Positions 48,484-60,034 are shown, counted from the stretch's first letter. The stretch: DNA of 64,000 bases from Henckelia pumila (GCF_033568475.1 NC_133121.1:78016589-78080588); one strand, 5' to 3'. Notes: generated by a model from the letters alone, not told the origin. Made by a program: numbers and translations.

Positions 48484-50616
48484 ATGGCGGCATTGCTGCT
48501 CAGATCTCTCATTTCTTTCCTATTTTTCTCCATTTTTACTCTCCAAATTGCAGGTATAACTTCGACCCACTTCACTTGCTATCTTATTTTGCATTATGAT
48601 GTTGAAAATTATTGTGATTTCTTATGTTTTCTTTTCTTGGTTGAATGAAAGAGGTGTCAGCGGGTAGAACAATGACAATGTACAACAGATGCAGCCACAC
48701 TGTGTGGCCGGGGATACAACCGAATTCCGGGAAGCCAATCTTGGCCAAGGGTGGATTCGAGCTCCCTCCCAACAAGGCCTACACGCTGCAACTGCCCGAG
48801 GATTGGTCTGGCCGTGTGTGGGGACGCCATGGCTGCTCCTTCGACTCCTCCGGCCGGGGGAGGTGCTCCACCGGAGACTGCGCCGGCTCCCTCTTCTGCA
48901 ATGGGCTCGGTGGGGCCCCTCCGGCCACCCTTGCCGAGATAACCTTTGGCCATGAACTCGACTTCTACGATGTTAGCCTCGTCGATGGCTACAATCTCGC
49001 TATTTCCATGACCCCTTTTCGTGGCTCAGGTATGGAGGGAGCCCAGCCAGCTACTCTTGTGCAAATATCTAGATTTAATCGTGATTGTTCTTATGGAGGG
49101 AGCCCAGCTAGCTACTCTTGTGCAAATATCTAGATTTAATCGTGATTGTTCTTGCTTCGTTTGATGTTCGATTTTGAATTGCTGTTTTAATCGATGCTTA
49201 TTTTGCTCAAGAATCGCTTTGAATAAAGTTACTTTCTTTTTTCACTTTCTTGATGAAACAGAGTGTCATTCATGAAGATCATTAACTTCATTGGAAAAAT
49301 TAATTGGGTTGACCAGTTGTATCTCAAAGTTTCAGTGTCGTGTGAATAGAGAATGATTTTGTTCTTGTGTGTCTATAAGATTATGAGATACTCTTAACTT
49401 AAAGGTCTGGGTTCCCTTTTGAGATTATATATATATAGCCTGATGTATTGCTTGGAAAAATTGCATCTCTATTAACTTATCGTATGGATTTTTAGTTAAA
49501 TATCATCTAGTTTGCTTGATCATGTGATGTTTGTGTATCCGTTGGCATGTTGATTGAGAAATTTATTTATTGGCTTTCAACCTTTCATGGAACTTTGGCC
49601 TCTACTTCACTTGTGAATTTTAAGGGGACCTCTTATGTCTAGCAGTTAATATAGTTAAAATTTGAAGGGAAGCTCTTGTGAATCCTGTAAAATATCGTTG
49701 TATTTTTATCTCCTTATCATCTCCGTGAAGATTTACGCAATACTTCCTTCATCTTTTCCTTTCTAGTAATGTCGATTGTGTTTTAATAATCAATATTGTT
49801 AGCAAGCATGAAATCTGGACATCGTTACTGAATTAACTTACTAAGTCCTCCATGATTTTTTCTTCTGATGAATTTTTTGTTATATTCATGTGCAGATTAC
49901 AAAATCTTTATATGCAACCTACATTCAAACTAACATGACAGAAAGTCGTACATGTTGGATTAGCCGAATCATGTTTGTACTTTGCCTGCAAATTTGTGTT
50001 CTCAAGTGTGTCTTGATTACATAAACAAATACTAAGAAAAACCATGCTTCTGAGCTTTGCTGGCAAAATTATGCATAATAAACTTTGCTAGCTATTATTT
50101 CCTATCTATCTTGGTCACATGAAACTAACCAACCCTAACTGTTAGAAAAATAAATGATACCGTCTTATGAATCTATTCACACTTTCCCACCTTATATACA
50201 ACAGGATCTTGCACTGTTGCTACAACCCCTCAAATCTGGGATTATTCACATTGTATGATTATGATGACAAAGCAATTGATTGATGCATTTGTTTTGGCCA
50301 TTGAAATACTGCAGGAAAGTGTAGCTATGCAGGGTGTGTGAGCGACCTCAACATGATGTGCCCGGTAGGGCTTCAGGTCCGGTCAGACGACAAGAAGAGT
50401 GTGGTGGCATGCAAGAGCGCATGTTCTGCGTTCAACTCCCCCAGGTACTGTTGCACAGGAAGATTTGGAAACCCCGAATCATGCAAGCCCACAGCCTACT
50501 CCAAGATTTTCAAAGCTGCCTGCCCCAAGGCTTACTCTTATGCATATGATGATCCCACCAGCATTGCTACTTGCACCGCCTCGACCTATTTACTCACCTT
50601 TTGTCCCCATCATTAG
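48484..50616 (+). CDS. Thaumatin-like protein (PR-5 family), three exons, 249 aa
   Basis: Exons 48484-48553, 48652-49029 and 50315-50616, with both introns GT-AG and phase 1. Residues 1-23 form a signal peptide (MAALLLRSLISFLFFSIF...), so the product is secreted to the apoplast or vacuole. The mature part has the 16 cysteines of the family and the signature GRGRCSTGDCAGSLFC. Acidic-cleft residues are visible: R in GRVWGRHGC, E in LAEITFG, D in DFYDVSLVDG, and D in YAYDDPTS. Thaumatin-like proteins bind or cut beta-glucans and respond to pathogens or development; nothing here says which. Length is normal and there is no C-terminal extension. The start is the only ATG before the hydrophobic leader. 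It is the only conventional host gene in the window and looks intact. Confidence 0.95.
49031..49152 (+). repeat. 61-bp tandem duplication at the start of thaumatin-like intron 2
   Basis: 49031-49091 and 49092-49152 differ at one base (CAGCC/CAGCT). The duplication begins one base inside the GT donor, so the second copy lacks the donor G and the splice site stays unique. Confidence 0.9.
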
Positions 50617-51786
50617 ATATATCTTACATATAAATATATTTCGCAATGGTATTATTATGCCCATTGTAAGTAACTAGTACTAGTACTTATTTTGATCCAT
50701 TGGGTGTGTACCATCAAATTTGACCACTTGTTTTGCTCTTGTTGGTGGGTGGTTCAACGTTTGGTTAATGGTGCATGATTTTTGTGTCAGTCGATTTGAA
50801 AAGATCAAGTTATGGCTATGGCCGTTCGATGAACATGAGCTTGAGCTGTTGTAAGGATTCCTATTTTCCCCTCCCTCGAATATCTAGTAAATTAAATGGA
50901 CAATTAATGGTTCTAGAGGTTTGAGTATTGTTGATTGCCACCACATTCCTATCAGAATCTCTTATTGTGGATCATGAGATTGATATATTATCTTATTTAG
51001 AATTTGTTTGTGAGCGAAAATAATTATTAGTTATTTCGATGGGATCAATTATTTTTGGATAATGTTACGTGTACATAGAGTTGTTGTATAGAGCGTTACA
51101 CACTTATGTTAAATTCAGAAATTATCCCAATTTTTTTTTAAAAATTGTTTCCTTTCAAACTACATTTATTTGTCTTGCTAAAAAATATTGTAATGATGAT
51201 TTTTTTTTTACAAGATTCAAATTGAGTGTCTTAGTTATATGATAGAAATTTTTCCTTATTGAGTAATATTTTTACTTTATTGATTGCATACAATGGTATA
51301 TATTATTTAATTTTTCAAATTTTGACGAGAAATATTGTGATTTCTTAGTGATTGCAACAATCGTATATATTATTAAAAAAAATTGAATTTTATTATTTTC
51401 AAATAGCTCAGCCATGTAAAAAAAAAAATTTAGAAAGAAAAATATTTAACTAAAATCATACCGTTGTATGCGATCATTAAGATATCACAATATTTCTAAT
51501 CATAATTTGAAAAATTAAAATTTAATGTTTTTAAATAACTCAACTTGATTGACCAAATACGTGAAAAAAAAGTTCGATGGAAAAATATTAAATTAAAGTC
51601 ATAAAAATTATTCAAAATGTGAAAATTTCTATCTTTTAATTATGACACTCAATTTGATACTTGTAAAATTGGACAATAAATAATAGAAAAATATATAAAA
51701 ATTCATAAAAATATTTTTTTTAGAAAGATAAATAATTGTGTAAGTTAGATCCTACCTATACAAGTATTATCTTGACATACATCTAA

Positions 51787-51881
51787 CAGTTGACATTTAT
51801 CAATAAATGTGGGGTTCGTTATTTTTTAGTGGACGGTTGACATTTATCAATAAATGTGAGGTTCATTATTTTTTAGTTGAC
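51787..51881. repeat. 47-bp tandem repeat, two copies
   Basis: Two copies of a unit containing GTTGACATTTATCAATAAAT and TTATTTTTTAG, differing at a few bases (GGGGTTCG/GAGGTTCA). Confidence 0.8.
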
Positions 51882-52153
51882 TCTGCATGTATTAATAAAG
51901 GATGACTCTTAGATCTATCATGAGGGTAGTGCCTGTAAGAGTAGGTTGAAATAAACCCTCTCGTAGAAGGGATGGTAACAAATTTTGGGGGATCATCATA
52001 ACAACTTTGTACCAAGCGTACTCCAAGGTAGCTTCAAAACACTAAATACGTACCGAATATGATTCGATCTATTTTATTTAATAATCCAATTATTTCTTTT
52101 ATACAAATATTACTTTTTTTTATAAGACAAATATTACATTTTGGGTAATGTAG

Positions 52154-52154
52154 A

Positions 52155-52203
<49 letters not shown>
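52154..52203. repeat. (TA)n microsatellite
   Basis: About 24 uninterrupted TA units. Confidence 0.9.
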
Positions 52204-52204
<1 letters not shown>

Positions 52205-52358
52205 CCGAAAACGGCATATTTCACCTAATTTTCGGTCATCTTCCCATTTTCGACTACCGAGATTGAAATTTGTATCATATTATATATCGTTAGATTCGCA
52301 TTTTCGAGACGACCCTACCGTGAAAATTTCAAGATAATTGAAGTTGTTTTAGGCACGG

Positions 52359-52361
<3 letters not shown>

Positions 52362-52427
<66 letters not shown>
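52362..52427. repeat. (TA)n microsatellite with one interruption
   Basis: About 32 AT units with a TTT interruption at 52391-52393. Together with 52154-52203 it brackets a 158-bp segment (52204-52361). Confidence 0.9.
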
Positions 52428-52428
<1 letters not shown>

Positions 52429-52707
52429 CGACGTCACCTAATTGTAGCACATCAATTGTAGTAGACCTCTTAACCAATGGTGAAAAAAAAATAACATAAG
52501 AAAAAAAAACTAGGTGGCAGTCTTGATGCAAATAACCAACAAAAATGTTTTTTTTTCCTGAGAGTACAAGTACAAGATTACATCAAAAATGTTATGATTG
52601 AATGAAACTAAACTTGTTGGTTATATATTGTCAAACAGTTGTTGCATAGAAGAACAAAATTAATCTAATCTAATATTATTTCTATATAAAAGCGTGTTTT
52701 GAATTCT

Positions 52708-53251
52708 TTATTTATTTTGTGTCCTTGAAATATTTGAATTCTCAATATTGACATTATTGATTAATTTTTTGTCTTTTGGTAATCCAGAACTATCTAATCT
52801 GTAAATCCCCTTAAGCTGTCCAAGAATATCATTTGACCCTAGAATGGCCGAACCCTTAATCAATCTCATATTAGCTAATTCATCCGCCGCAACATTAGCT
52901 TCCCTATAGACATGAGTTTTCCGCACCATCGAAGAATTTAAGATCCTCTGAATCTGCGAAAGTATTGAACTAAGTTCCCAACAAGAGTTGTCCGTATCAA
53001 TAATTGCTAAAGCTGCCATATAATCAACCTCCAGCCATAAAGGAAAAAAAATTATAAAGCTTGCTAATATGCAGCCCCTTAAGAATTTCACAAAGTTCCG
53101 CTCTCGTGTTAGTCCCATTACCAATAGAATCATGGTACGCTAGGATAATTTTGTCTGAGTGATCTCTGATAATACCACCAATCCCGGAATCTCCACCACC
53201 TTTCGTGCAGCCATCTGAGTTAAGTTTGAAGTGCCCCCTCCTCGGAGACAC
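52708..53251 (-). pseudogene. LINE C-terminal RNase H domain, frameshifted
   Basis: KLNSDGCTKGGGDSGIGGI and TRAELCEILKGL carry the first catalytic D and E (53251-53060). EVDYMAALAIID and HVYREANVAADELA carry the later D, H and D (53045-52870). The two halves are in different frames, joined at an A-run (53043-53050), so there is a frameshift there. RVT_3-type RNase H. Confidence 0.8.
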
Positions 53252-53331
53252 CCTTCAAACCACACGGATGAAAATAGATCGAGGATCTCGATGAACGAGT
53301 CCCAACGATTCAGCCACATCTCCATGTCCAC

Positions 53332-54087
53332 ACCAGTGACCAGCCTTTAGAATCCCACGGCCAAGAGAAATTATATACTCATCGAACACCTCGATGTTTG
53401 TGGTCATTTTTGGCCTTCCAGAGGAACCAAATAATCAGAAAGGGAATCAATTCCTTAGCATGACCATCCTTACGCCAGTCCTCAACCATCCTCCAGTTGC
53501 TAAAATTCTGAAAATTTTGGACTCCAAAAATTCTGGAAAAATGTAGCTAGACAAACTGAGCAGTAGCACTCGAGAAGAACAAATGTTCAAAGGATTTCTG
53601 CGCTTGACAACATTGACACAACGAGTCTAGAGCAATTCCTCGAGACATTAAAATATCATCAATTGAAAGTCTTTTGTAAAACCACCGCCAACAAAAAAAT
53701 AGAAATTTTTGGCCTCAAAAGTTTGGACCAACAGCCTTTGAACCACCCAACCTCCATATTTCTATTCTGCACCATATCCCAGGTGGATTTAACAGAGAAT
53801 CTGCCATTAGACGACCTCTTCCAGATAGCAATATCATCAGAAGCATAGTGAATAGGCACATCCAAAATACCCAAAGCCAAATCCTGAGGAAGCACAAGAA
53901 GTAGTCGATCAAGATTCCAATTTTGGTCTTCCAAGAACCAACTGAAAAGCCTATTCGACTGACCCAGGATCGGAACCAAAGATGATAAGGGACCATCCGG
54001 GTTCCAGGAGTCGAACCAAACACTAATATCTCCTTCCCCGATCCTCCAACCAATTTTGGATTCTGCTCGTTCCCTAACCTTCATCAT
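53332..54087 (-). pseudogene. LINE zf-RVT (zinc-binding) region, broken
   Basis: After an in-frame TGA at 54085-54087 the text MMKVRERAESKIGWRIGEGD and SVWFDSWNPDGPL leads into the zf-RVT domain (FSVKSTWDMV, then CQCCQAQKSFEHLFF around 53610). Another stop lies at about 53656. This domain joins RT and RNase H in plant LINE proteins. Confidence 0.7.
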
Positions 54088-56113
54088 TCAGCGCCAAGTA
54101 GTAGAAATATTCTGCATGATGCGCACCGCAGCCGGATGATCAGTCCTGCAATATCGAATATGCAAAAATCGGCTCCAAAGAGATTCAACAGTCCTGAATC
54201 TGAGCCAAAGTTTAATTGAAAAGGCAGTTACCGCATCCTTAAGTCTACGAATACCCAAACCACCTTCAGAAACCGGAAGACATATCTTTTCCCACGATAT
54301 CCAGTGCGTAGTATGTCCTCCCGATTTTGAACCCCATAAGAACTTGGCACACAACATCTCGAAACTATGCAGGACTATACCCGACGGTTGTAATACATAG
54401 AACAGATAAATAGGCATAGAGCAAAGTACACTTTTAATCAACACCAACCGACTTCCAAAAGATAAATTTTGCGTTCCCCCCCCCCCCCCCTTGAAGCTTA
54501 TTCCGAGCATTTGAAATGATTTTATTGAAAAGGGAACTTTTTCAATGACCCAGAAAAGCGGCGCAGCTAGATATTTAAGAGGCAGCGCACCATCCCCAAA
54601 ACCAGTAATAGAAAAGTATCACCCTTTCTTATCATGCGAACACTTGGAAGACGTCAGGATAACACTCTTCGCATTATTGATCAGTTGACCCGAACACTGC
54701 TCATTGTGATACAAGAATTCTCTGATGGATCTGATTCCAGGAATCAAGCCATTAGAAAAAATAATAATGTCATCCGCATATGCCAGATGTGAGAAACTGG
54801 AAGGCCGCCCTGTACGAAAATGCAGACTCTTTTGCCGACCAAATAAATCATCCAAACCCCGAGAAAGATACTCTGCTGCAATAATAAACAAAAGCGGTGA
54901 AAGTGGATCTCCTTGTCGAAGCCCTATTTTAGAAGCGAAAAACCCTGATAAAGTCCCATTGATATTCACTGAAAACCAACAATTATCAATGCAGAGACGA
55001 ATCTTATTACAGACTTCATCTGCAAAACCGAATTCCTGAAGCATTTGAATCAAAAATTCCCACTGCACTCGATCATAAGATTCGGCCATGTCTAGCTTCA
55101 TAATAATATTCCCTCTAACTGGATAGTTAATATGACTGACCATTTCTTGAGCTAGCAGAATATTATCAGAAATCAATCTACCAGCAACGAAACCACTTTG
55201 CGAAGGCGAGATAATTTTGGGCAATATACGGCTCATGCGAATAGTAATAAAATTGGTAATAATCTTTTTGCTCACATTACACAAGCTAATAGGCCTGAAG
55301 TCGGACCATCTCTGAGCATCTTCATTTTTAGGGATCAAAATAACAGTGGTGGGTGTGATACTCCTGGGAAGAGATGAACCCTCCAAAAATTCTCGAACGG
55401 CCTCAATTAAATCAACTTTAATGATATCCCAACATCTCTGATAAAAACCAGCTAAGAATCCATCCGGACCCGCCGCACTATCCTCATGTAGTGAACAAAC
55501 ACTATCCAACACCTCAGCCTCAAAAATCGGCACAGCCAAAGCCAAATTATCCTCCTCATCAATCAATGCAGGAATATGATCGAAGGTAGCCCGAGTAGGA
55601 GCAGTATGTTCATCAGTTAGCAGATTCTCAAAAAACCGAGCCCCAGAAGTCATGATACTCGTCTGATTTTCCAAAGCAAACCCATCATCCCAGATCCTGT
55701 AAATTTTATTTTTGGATCTTCGACGATTAACCATATTGTGATAGAGTTTAGTATTTTTCTCACCCTCCACCATCCACTTAGCAGACGCTTTCTGTTTCCA
55801 GAAAACCTCCTCCATGGAGAGACAAAGCGACAAATTATCTTTTTCCAGAGACAACGCAGCTCTATTCTCTTCAGAAGGAGCAGCATTGAACGTGTCTTCT
55901 GCATGAGCAGCAGCCAATTCAAAGGCCTTAACCTTGTCGTGAATGTTCCCAAAGACCTCATGATTCCACCATTTTAGGTGATGCTTAAGCCTTTTCAATT
56001 TAATCACCAAACAACCAAGCCCGCTCTCAGCACAAGGATTATTCCAATTAAGCCGGACAGTCTGCATAAATACATGGTGAAGAAACCACATATTCTGAAA
56101 TCTAAATGAACTT
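54088..56113 (-). pseudogene. LINE reverse transcriptase, broken
   Basis: From 56113 down: FRFQNMW connector, a long helical linker, then RT motifs FRPISLCNV, SGFVAGRLISDNILLAQE, LDMAESYDRVQW, GLRQGDPLSPLLFI and the catalytic YADDIIIF. A TGA at 54616-54618 ends the first segment. The next part, KYLAAPLF.., changes frame and returns at a 15-base C run (54476-54490), after which NLSFGSRLVLIKSVL follows in the first frame. The enzyme cannot be made in one piece. Confidence 0.85.
54476..54490. repeat. 15-base C homopolymer inside the LINE
   Basis: Uninterrupted run of 15 C's on the plus strand (G's in the LINE sense strand), where other LINEs encode a few Gly/Trp codons before LSFG. Confidence 0.9.
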
Positions 56114-56330
56114 ATATATATGAAGTATGGAGACAAAGAAAAATAGATACGAGAGCATACAAGAGCAGACAGAGATATACACAAGAAAAAAAAATACATA
56201 CAGAGATAAAAGCTCTACAAGTTCTCTGAAAAAATTATCTCGCTCAATTACTTCGGCCACTCATATTGATATATTAGATATCCGAGGCTCATCAAGTGCC
56301 AAGATTCAACTCTAAACTGCCTAATTGTAT
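56114..56330. other. Purine-rich spacer beside the LINE
   Basis: Plus strand rich in AGA/ATACA repeats. No gene or recognisable element. Confidence 0.4.
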
Positions 56331-57230
56331 ACAAAGAGTTGATTCATTGTTTGAATATAAGGATTCATTCATTATTGTATTTCGATTGTTAGGACGGGGT
56401 GTCTTTACTTGGTTGTATGCTAGGAATTTTGATCTAGACAAGGATAAGTCCTACGATTGGAGTGGGTTGTATAAAAGACGTTGTATAAGCCAAAGTCTTC
56501 TAGTGAATTCTTCTCTCGTGGAAGAAGGGGTGACGTAGGAGCAGTTCAGTCTCCGAACATCCATAAACATATCTGTGTGACAATACCAGAGGCTGTTGCC
56601 CCGTTTTCACATCATTCGATCGTTCTTGTCACAGAGGTGCCTGCTCCGCTTGAAGAAGTTGACATAGGATAGAGAGACAATGAAATTGATGTTGACAACC
56701 AGCCAGATTACGAGACGCTCAATAAGATGTTTCCTCCTCCTCCTCTGGTTAGAAGGTCGAAGCGCCAAGCAGGGTATAATCCTGATTTTACCCCCTCCAA
56801 GCGATACCACGAATGTGTATCCTATCCTCGTCCATCACTCACTGACCAAAAGTATGCCTCTGGAGATTATTCTGAAGATAGTGACTATGAATTTGTGGCT
56901 CGCGACAATTCCGCACAAATTTCTAACAGCAGTTCGTCCAATGATGAAGAACCAATCCCCCAAACTGTTGCTGAGAAATCTACCACAATAGAACCAAGCT
57001 TCTCTGATGAATAGGAGCTGTCATTGGCTCAATTTATGGCCAATTTGAAGAAATACAAAGCCTCTGTGTCTATGTCTCCTGCTACTGGACAATATGATGA
57101 TGAACCAGATGAAGAGATGCTACAAGATTTTGCTGATAACAGGACTCAACCCTCAGAGAGTTCCTCTTCTACCTATGATGATGTAATTTGACGTTGATGA
57201 TGAAGAATTTTCTGATGATGATATGAAGAA
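56331..57230 (+). pseudogene. Retroelement envelope-like/plant transposon protein, N-terminal part
   Basis: 56331-56580 looks like an LTR end (a GTATAAAAG TATA-like box at 56469, then GTGGAAGAAGGGGTGACG-type sequence). From about 56580 coding text appears: VTIPEAVAPFSHHSIV, a stop at 56671, MFPPPPLVRRSKRQAGYNPD (56727-56786), an acidic Ser-rich region, a stop at 57012-57014, then LSLAQFMANLKKYKASVS and on to about 57190. The VRRSKRQ.. context is one I know from plant 'envelope-like' retroelement ORFs. Function is unknown; some call the downstream domain a putative plant transposon protein (Transposase_32). Stops make it a pseudogene. Confidence 0.55.
57195..57230 (+). repeat. 36-bp direct repeat, left copy, flanking the solo LTR
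   Basis: Identical to 59057-59092 over all 36 bases (TGATGATGAAGAATTTTC and so on). Far longer than a 5-bp target duplication. Confidence 0.95.
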
Positions 57231-59056
57231 TGAAAGAGTGGGTGTCCGGTTAGCCAACTTGTGGCTAAGGGCTTTTATGACTCTATGTAAAATAATCTTT
57301 TGTTTAATATAATTTAAACTTTTATAATGGCATTGACTTTATCTTTCTTCATATTGTTATATTATGATATGCTATTGTTGTTTTGATAAAGACCTTGAAT
57401 ATACTATAGTGTATGTAAGATGTGGTAGCACATGGGGATGGCTATCATGAAACACATCTTATAGTCACTGTATATTCTAAACTGTTCCTAGTCAATTGAG
57501 CCGTCCGCAAATAAGGATAAGGATCGCTCGAGATTGAGACTAGCATTTGTGATGCCGAGTACCACGTTTCATTGGTATGGAACATAGAGATGTTCAAAGC
57601 ATGCAAATGGATATTCATATGATGAATGATCGAACTACCCTATTCGGACTTTCCAAGTGGTTATCACTTATCGAGTGGATAAAGTCCGCGGTTTTGGTTG
57701 TACACCATTAGTCCTTATTACTTGAAACATCATTGAGACTCTATATGCTAGTACTGTACTTTGACTCGTTTACCGACTCTATTGGGGTCATCAGGTGTCG
57801 GGATTGGGTACAGTTACAACACATATAGGAGTCGATGCTTTGTTGTCAAGGATTCACCACATACTTGCGAGTGTGGATATCCTATGCAATCTGAGGAGAT
57901 ATTAGTGTGACGAATCTCTGGCCAGAGTACATGATGTGTTTTAGGTTAATGGGTTTTCCTAGTAACACATGCGATGTCACTAATAGATCTCCAAGATGTT
58001 ATGCATAGTTATCGAATCTCGAACAACTCTCGATATACCAATGGTTGTTGATTCGATCGGGATATATGGATGAAGGGACCGTACTGTACGCTAACCAAAA
58101 TCTACTGGTTCTTGCAGGCACTATCAGTAATACCTAGGGAATCATGGGGCGATGTTGCTAGGCGCTCTTACCATGATTCGATGGGTAAGTCGGAAATTGT
58201 TGTTCCGAGTCACAAGGAGTTGTGAGCCCACGGCTAGCTGTATTCCTGAACCATTGAGGGTTACACAAGTAATGGATTACTAAAACCCCGTAGAGATAGT
58301 TAAATTTAAAGAGTTAAATTTAATGAAAGAGAAGTTGGACTTCTTAACTAAAGGGAGTGAGATTTTCTAAAATGACATAGGGATGGGCATTTTTGGAAAT
58401 CACTGAATTCGGATTCAGAAAAATTATTTTGACTCTAAAAGATGCAGAAATGGTTTCTGTGCACATTGGTGAAATCAGTTTATCAATCGGAGTCACGATG
58501 AATTTTATATTAATTTCTATAACAACAGGCTTGGCTTGTTGGGCTTAAGTTATGGATTGTGGGCTTTAAGGAGTTAGAGTCCTGATACAATTATAACTAG
58601 AAATTATCTATAAATATACTGCAGTGTTCGAAAATTCCATAAGATTTCAGTCTTGCAATTTTCGAATTTCAGCCTATATTATTCAAGGGGATTTTCGAAA
58701 TCCTCTGTCCCTTTTGGAGAAAATTCGGGTTGTGATTTTTGTGAAAAATTACAATCTGAATTAACAGATCATATCTGTTTATTCTCTACGCAAACTTCTG
58801 ATTGATTTCTAGTGCAGTCAATCAGAGGGTTTTGTTTTCTATTCGTGGACCTGATTGAAGAAACGTTCATTCATCAGTTCCTGGGATATACAACAAGAGC
58901 ATTTCGAGATTTCAAGGTAAAATATTTAATAGTGATTATTTGTTTTACTTAAACAAATTTAATCGTAAAGTTTTGATACCCAGATATGGAATCGTTCCAT
59001 ATTAATAAAATAAATTTTTAAACTTTCGCTGCACCGGGTATCAATTCTAATTGATC
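57231..59056 (+). repeat. Solo LTR of the copia family, 3' end missing
   Basis: Starts TGAAAGAGTGGG and aligns throughout with the copia LTRs at 3418-5281 and 11210-13073, with many scattered differences and small indels, so it is much older. The TATAAATA box is kept (58609-58616). The last 20-odd bases of the LTR (after AATTGGTCTG in the intact copies) are absent; the LTR runs directly into the right copy of the 36-bp repeat. No internal copia sequence lies on either side. Confidence 0.9.
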
Positions 59057-59092
59057 TGATGATGAAGAATTTTCTGATGATGATATGAAGAA
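59057..59092 (+). repeat. 36-bp direct repeat, right copy
   Basis: Exact copy of 57195-57230, replacing the terminal bases of the solo LTR. Confidence 0.95.
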
Positions 59093-59640
59093 GTTGTTGC
59101 TGAGGATGTTGATGTTGAGGAAAATGTTGCCAACACTGAAGGCAACACGGATGCTATCGATTATGATCTCTTCACTTTCTTCTCCAACAAGTTCTATTTC
59201 AAGAGCGTTGTTGCCTTGTGGCCTCTATATGCCAATCGAGGCTTAATTGATAAAAAGAAAATAGATGTGGAAGCCTATGGAAGGTACAACCTAGTTGAAT
59301 TTTTGAAAGTTAGAGGTCTTTTATTTATTGTTTCTGTTGTCGCTCCCTACAGTCGCTAACCTGTTTTGGAGTTCTTTTTAAATCTCACTGAGAGTGTGGG
59401 TGATGAACAATTTGCCAAGTTTGGCAGAGTATGTGTGCGTGAAAGGATTTTCCAGTTCAACCCTGCTACCATCAATGCAATCTAAAGCACTCTTGATGTG
59501 GAAAAGGATAGAATGCAACTGGATATCAATGAAGTGATTGGCGTGCTTACTGGTGGTCTGATCACACAGTTCCCTGGATGCCTCTCTGCTGCACACCTGA
59601 CTTTTTTTTACTCTGTACTTCACAAGACCGTCGTGAGAAA
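59093..59640 (+). pseudogene. Envelope-like/plant transposon protein, C-terminal part
   Basis: Continues the gene split by the solo LTR: VVAEDVDVEENVAN, then DLFTFFSNKFYFKSVVALWP, VEFLKVRGLLFIVSVVAPYS, stop at 59357-59359, LEFFLNLTESVGDE, VCVRERIFQFNPATINAI, stop at about 59483-59485, then VIGVLTGGLITQFPG. The Y..xVLEFF.NL...V.VR...F.F.P..IN pattern is that of the putative plant transposon domain (Transposase_32, PF20167, from memory). Two in-frame stops show decay. After 59600 the similarity fades. Confidence 0.6.
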
Positions 59641-59800
59641 ATGAAGCATACAACTATTTTAACGGATAGTCATTTCGATCACCGAACTATGAGATATGTT
59701 TGAAATAAACAGATGCGTCAGAGACTAAGTTGTACTAGAATTATATTCCAAAAACTTAGCACTTCTAATTTGTGATCTACCAACTACAAATTTGAGTATA

Positions 59801-60027
59801 ATATTTTTTTTATGACGTGAGAACTCACAGCCTCTACCTTTTGGTGCGCACTAGGTAAACTGTCAGATTAATGCAATAACCTGAAAACCACGTTTTTCGG
59901 GTGAACCGCACTGGGCAAACCCTGTGCAATAAGCTAGTCCAAGAAAGTGTTGGTAAGGAGAATCAAAAATCTGATCACTGGTCAAGTGCTTATCTACTCC
60001 ATCAACTTGGACACCTCTTAAGGTCAG
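59801..60027 (-). mobile_element. Au-like SINE, with target duplication
   Basis: Minus-strand copy of about 227 bp. It has a tRNA-like head (GGAGTAGATAAGCACTTGAC), a body with CTTGGACTAGCTTATTGCAC and GGGTTTGCCCAGTGCGGTT, and a 3' end CCAAAAGGTAGAGGCTGTGA then GTCATAAAAAAAA. It closely matches the Au SINE as I remember it. TTGAGTA occurs on both sides (59792-59798 and 60028-60034) and is the likely target duplication. Confidence 0.8.
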
Positions 60028-60034
60028 TTGAGTA

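Larger units (their letters stand above)
50617..52556. other. 3' flank of the thaumatin-like gene and AT-rich spacer
   Basis: Presumably the 3' UTR first, then intergenic DNA without a gene. It contains a partial MITE arm (51060-51110), a two-copy tandem repeat (51787-51881) and two TA microsatellites. Confidence 0.6.
52557..56113 (-). mobile_element. LINE (plant L1-type with RNase H), 5'-truncated
   Basis: Minus-strand non-LTR retrotransposon. The 3' end is at 52557: TTGTACTTGTACTCTCAGG-like end followed by a short poly(A), seen as T's at 52547-52556. Reading leftwards from 56113 come the connector after the endonuclease (FRFQNMWFLHHVF), reverse transcriptase, zinc-binding zf-RVT domain and RNase H. 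The endonuclease and ORF1 are missing. The left homology limit falls in a TATATATA stretch, consistent with incomplete target-primed reverse transcription. No target duplication was found. Confidence 0.85.

Noticed and set aside
48657..48953. 98-codon minus-strand ORF
   Set aside because: Antisense shadow of thaumatin-like exon 2, whose high GC content removes stops.
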